Shown here: piece after piece, positions 7,232 through 7,719 of the stretch
How positions within the stretch are numbered: the first letter of the stretch is position 1
Layout of the letters: each line of letters begins with the position of its first letter
Source: Bacteroidota bacterium
GTDB taxonomy: Bacteria > Bacteroidota > Bacteroidia > Chitinophagales > Chitinophagaceae
DNA length: 7,719 nucleotides
Assembly (NCBI GenBank): GCA_023412975.1
Contig: JAEZRB010000226.1
Coordinates: 1 to 7,719 of the forward strand
Direction of reading: 5' to 3'
Program-made: the position numbers and the translations under genes
Notes under the pieces: model-generated
Told to the model about the DNA's origin: nothing
What the model saw: the letters and a program-made list of their open reading frames with translations, nothing else
Database searches by the model: none

Positions 7232-7335
7232 TGGTTTTACCCCGGGCCATTCTCCATGTATATAAATGTGGTGCCATGAAAATGACGGAGCTTTTACCTT
7301 GTCGGTGCTGCACAACCTTATTACCTTAGTAACAA
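7211..7335. repeat. Perfect 23-bp inverted repeat joining the two arrays, 79-nt spacer
   Basis: Bases 7211-7233 are the exact reverse complement of 7313-7335; the arms contain GTTACTAAGGTAATAAGG and its complement. The left arm ends array A and the right arm lies at the start of array B, so this is where the repeat orientation flips. The 79-nt spacer (7234-7312) contains a unique piece, with CCCCGGGCC and an AT-rich CATGTATATAAATG, then the degenerate leading edge of array B from about 7279. As RNA or cruciform DNA it could form a long stem, but without a T run it is not a standard terminator. Confidence 0.85.
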
Positions 7336-7719
7336 CAGGCACCTCTGGTAAATTACCTTATTACCTTATAAAAGTTCTCATGAGATTGGCCGCGGAATGC
7401 GGTAAAAAACCAAAATGAGGAGGATTTTACCTTGCCGGCCACGGCACAACCTTATTACCTTAGTAACAACAGGCACCTCTGGTATTACCTTATAAAAGTT
7501 CTCATGAGCTTGGCCGCGGAATGCGGTAAAAAACTAAAAAATGATGAGGACTTTACCTTGCCGGCCACGGCACAACCTTATTACCTTAGTAACAACAGGC
7601 ACCTCTGATAATTTACCTTATTACCTTATAAAAGTTCTCATGAGATTGGCCGCGGAATGCGGTAAAAAACCAAAATGAGGAGGATTTTACCTTGCCGGCC
7701 ACGGCACAACCTTATTACC
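7279..7719 (-). repeat. Tandem repeat array B, 126-134-bp period, at least 3 copies, cut by window end
   Basis: CACAACCTTATTACC starts at 7311, 7445, 7571 and 7705, giving periods of 134, 126 and 134 bp; the fourth copy is cut by the window end. A degenerate leading edge (AAAATGACGGAGCTTTTACC) begins at about 7279. Each unit reads, on the plus strand: core ACCTTATTACCTTAGTAAC, AGGCACCTCT, a second ACCTTATTACC (7355-7365, 7615-7625; collapsed in copy 2), AAAAGTTCTCATGAG with the palindrome CTCATGAG (7377-7384, 7501-7508, 7637-7644), GGCCGCGGAATGCGGTAAAA, an A-rich stretch, then TTTTACCTTGCCGGCCACGG. Copies 1 and 3 are almost identical; copy 2 lacks about 10 bp and differs around 7531-7551. The strand is given as minus because the shared core runs opposite to that of array A. 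Confidence 0.92.
7387..7441. repeat. Imperfect hairpin within array B unit (also at 7511-7567 and 7647-7701)
   Basis: In the first B unit TGGCCG (7387-7392) pairs with CGGCCA (7436-7441) and GGTAAAA (7401-7407) with TTTTACC (7425-7431), with a GC/GC pair between them flanked by bulges. The same pairing recurs at 7647-7701. At 7511-7567 it is shortened to GGTAAA/TTTACC while the loop sequence differs. Pairing is kept while the loop changes, which mildly favours a structural role, but three copies of one recent repeat are weak evidence. Confidence 0.5.

Noticed and set aside
6909..7719. CRISPR array
   Set aside because: The repeated units are 126-140 bp and the sequence between the short cores is itself conserved from unit to unit. 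There are no unique spacers of uniform length and no cas genes.
6909..7719. Integron attC array or plasmid iterons
   Set aside because: No cassette ORFs, integrase or rep gene are visible, and the GTTACTA sequence does not match the GTTRRRY core of attC sites. The period is far longer than typical iterons. The region beyond the window end is unseen, so a neighbouring gene there cannot be excluded.

Overview
The window looks like chromosomal DNA from a member of the Bacteroidota, most plausibly a Chitinophagaceae-like lineage; the family-level guess is inference. The evidence is a C-terminal type IX secretion (T9SS) sorting domain on the first gene, a carboxypeptidase-regulatory/plug/beta-barrel outer-membrane protein of the Bacteroidota type, signal peptides ending in an Ala-Gln junction, and the absence of strong Shine-Dalgarno sequences.

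Layout, left to right. (1) 1-1415 (+): 3' part of a secreted ELWxxDGT-repeat protein ending in a T9SS type A sorting domain; its start lies outside the window. (2) 1433-1489: a strong hairpin terminator between convergent genes. (3) 1488-4304 (-): a 938-residue TonB-dependent-receptor-like outer-membrane beta-barrel protein with no SusD partner. (4) 4392-4432: intrinsic terminator of the next minus-strand gene. (5) 4437-5024 (-): a 195-residue exported protein of unknown function. (6) 5025-5132: a 108-bp AT-rich divergent intergenic region. (7) 5133-5288 (+): an unrecognised 51-codon basic small ORF followed 28 nt later by a textbook terminator (5317-5347), so either a small protein gene or a small RNA. 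(8) 5437-6882 (+): an exported serine hydrolase of the class C beta-lactamase/penicillin-binding-protein-like family. (9) 6883-7719: about 840 bp with no credible gene, filled by two arrays of long tandem repeats in opposite orientation, which run off the right end.

The genes do not form an obvious pathway. They read as separate cell-envelope or secreted functions, each with its own transcription unit. Proteins 1, 3, 5 and 8 are all predicted to leave the cytoplasm; for protein 1 this rests on its sorting domain, because its N-terminus is not in the window.

The most unusual part is the terminal repeat region. Family A (6909-7231, 140-bp period) and family B (7279-7719, 126-134-bp period) have different bodies but share a two-part module. 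This is two copies of an ACCTTATTACC-containing motif about 19 nt apart, read in opposite directions in the two arrays. The arrays face each other across a 79-nt spacer bounded by a perfect 23-bp inverted repeat. I know of no named element that matches. It could be a species-specific interspersed repeat, a recombination hotspot or a structured-RNA/terminator array; the sequence alone does not decide.
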